A model generated the notes under the pieces. That model saw only the letters and a list, made by a program, of their open reading frames with translations. It had not been told where the DNA came from and ran no database searches. Shown here in pieces: positions 62,201-64,000 of a stretch of DNA of 64,000 nucleotides; positions within the stretch are counted from its first letter, which is position 1; each line of letters opens with the position of its first letter. Made by a program: the position numbers and the translations under genes. Source of the DNA: Lethocerus indicus (Eukaryota > Arthropoda > Insecta > Hemiptera > Belostomatidae); assembly GCA_019843655.1 (NCBI GenBank), contig JACDQD010000004.1:28345872-28409871 (forward strand). The letters run 5' to 3'.

Positions 62201-64000
62201 ATAACCTCAAATGAAAACATTTATAAATGAATTTCCGACTCACTGCCTCGTTACGAGTTTGAACGTGTATCTGCGTGTCTAGACTGAAGATAATCCCCGC
62301 TTCGGTCGATTGTAGATAACGCTAACAAGTAACTTCAGTGCCTGTGTAACAAGTAACCGAGTACCTTTGCAGCCATTTGAGATGAACCGATGCCGTCTAA
62401 TCCGACTTTAATGTAACACGTTTCGCTCGAGGGAAACACTCTCATATTCACATCTTGCCGTTTACTGTATTTGTAATACATGTATTGAGAGGCCGACTCT
62501 GCGTTCAGTATGGAACAGGGAAAATCGAATAAATTGAATACGAAAAGGTAGCGATGATGATAACGTAAGAAGCCACAAATTGTGAATTTATTTATCACAA
62601 AATTTTCAAGACGTATGCTTTCTTGTTTTTTTATCAATAATTCGAAAATTACAAGTGTAAAAGAAATTTGTTTTACACTACACCCCCTTGCACGTTGCCA
62701 CCGAACATAGTGCTACAAAATTCGTGGATACATAAAACTGAGTTTCAATGCGGGATAAATAAAAGAAGAAATGAAGACGGCCGCCCGCTCGACAGCCCGC
62801 CCTTCATTCAAATACAAATTGAAGGGGCTCTATATTGGGGATACCGGGGGGGGGGCCGAGGTCTTTCACTCCGAACCAACTAACAAGAGGACTGAATTCA
62901 CTGGAGTAAAGAAGAACACAAATAAAAGTCCTCTTCCCCTTTCACTCGTCCTCTTCTCTATACTTCTTGCTAAATGTTACTTCTCATTCTATGCTATTTT
63001 ATTTCGGTAGGTCTCCTCCAGACGACGAATGCATAGCGGAAGAAGTGATCTTTACATTAATCCGCACTCGCCGAGCATTCAGAAAATAAATCTATATAAC
63101 TACAAGGTGTTCAGTGTATTCAACACCAAGGGACTCTGTTATTTTACATTTTGCATATTTGAAATTACGTGAAAAGAAGAATCGCGTGTAAACAATAAAT
63201 CCCGAACATTAAATCTAGTTCCCACTACTAAACCCGCATAACTGATGTGTACGCAGGGTCGGCATCGGTGGCCCCTCATTGGTTTAACTTCTGTTAATGT
63301 TGAGCGGTTTTAAATCAAGAAACCTACAGTAATAATTCTACTATAGGTTATATGATTCTATAAATTATTTTTTAGACACAATTACATTAACATAAAATTG
63401 TTTCTCTGGTAGAAACAACGTACTAATTTTAATAAGTAATAAAATATTTTCATAAATAGTAATGTAAATTTGCAGTTACTTACTAGTCATAATGTATTGT
63501 TAACATTATGAAATTATTCGTACAATTTATCCGATGTTCCAGAAAGTTAATTGAACGCAATAAACCTAATAATAGAATGGACCTAATCTGAGACATAATA
63601 AAGACACTCAAGCCACATAATTCTACCTATAGATAACCGTATTGATAGATATATTTTGATTATTTAATTTTTATTATAATGTATACGATTATTTGACATT
63701 TAATACGATTTAATTTAACTACATTACACTAACTTCAACTGTTACTAACTGCTGCAAAAAATTATTCTGTTCGTATGTATTATTAGTCTCGCAACCTTCT
63801 ACGACGTTTTGCCGACTTGGTTCTAGAGCCGTTTCTACCTATTCCGATCGAAGCAGCATCTCGTCCTTATAATAGGTTAGTGGTCCATACGTTGTATATT
63901 TGTGGGGTGGGGTGGACGATGTCTTCGCTCGTCAAAGTTAACGCTACGCCCGTACATTTTGAAAACGTTTTCGAGCGGTAACAGAATTACAAATGCCGCG
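56279..64000. other. Intergenic DNA, no gene seen
   Basis: Mostly AT-rich, with GC-richer parts at 61100-61500. A small hairpin with AAGGTCT/AGACCTT arms lies near 61171-61198. The minus-strand frames at 60727-61077 and 61079-61267 match nothing I know and look like chance. Confidence 0.6.

Noticed and set aside
1..64000. CRISPR arrays, bacterial operons or prophage
   Set aside because: No regularly spaced repeats, no ribosome-binding-site-led gene rows and clear spliceosomal introns; the DNA is eukaryotic.

Overview
The window is eukaryotic nuclear DNA, almost certainly from an insect. It is AT-rich, has spliced introns with GT...AG borders and long non-coding spans, and its only convincing gene is an insect biogenic-amine receptor. 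The species cannot be fixed from the sequence. A hemipteroid insect is possible but unproven.

The central gene is a four-exon, plus-strand GPCR with coding exons at 10988-11385, 12001-12187, 21148-21494 and 25016-25337. Spliced, these give 417 residues. All seven membrane segments and the class A signatures are present (D3.32, DRY, CWLPFF, NPLIY). The third-loop block ALTLHEV...[22 protein letters not shown] marks it as an octopamine beta-2 receptor (Octbeta2R type). Its leader carries several short uORFs. The 3' UTR may end near 26.2 kb or may run on to a cluster of poly(A) signals at 30337-30353.

The rest is non-coding: about 10 kb upstream, introns of 0.6, 9.0 and 3.5 kb, and a gene desert of about 34 kb downstream. 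It holds a decayed piggyBac-type transposase antisense in intron 3, a TA-flanked element of about 0.9 kb with terminal inverted repeats around a 25-bp perfect palindrome (3876-4783), a diverged segmental duplication (33.8/34.9 kb), microsatellites and homopolymer runs.

The most interesting find is a family of small foldback elements at 47277-47511, 56053-56267 and 28103-28376, plus a half copy at 5551. Each arm carries a type I hammerhead-ribozyme-like core (CUGANGA, short stem II, GAAA, a three-pair stem III with no loop, and GUC). Two copies are flanked by 11-bp direct repeats. This points to retrozyme-like or Penelope-associated retroelements. In the best copy one arm has a full core with a GUC cleavage triplet. 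Its mirror arm has the triplet changed to GGC.
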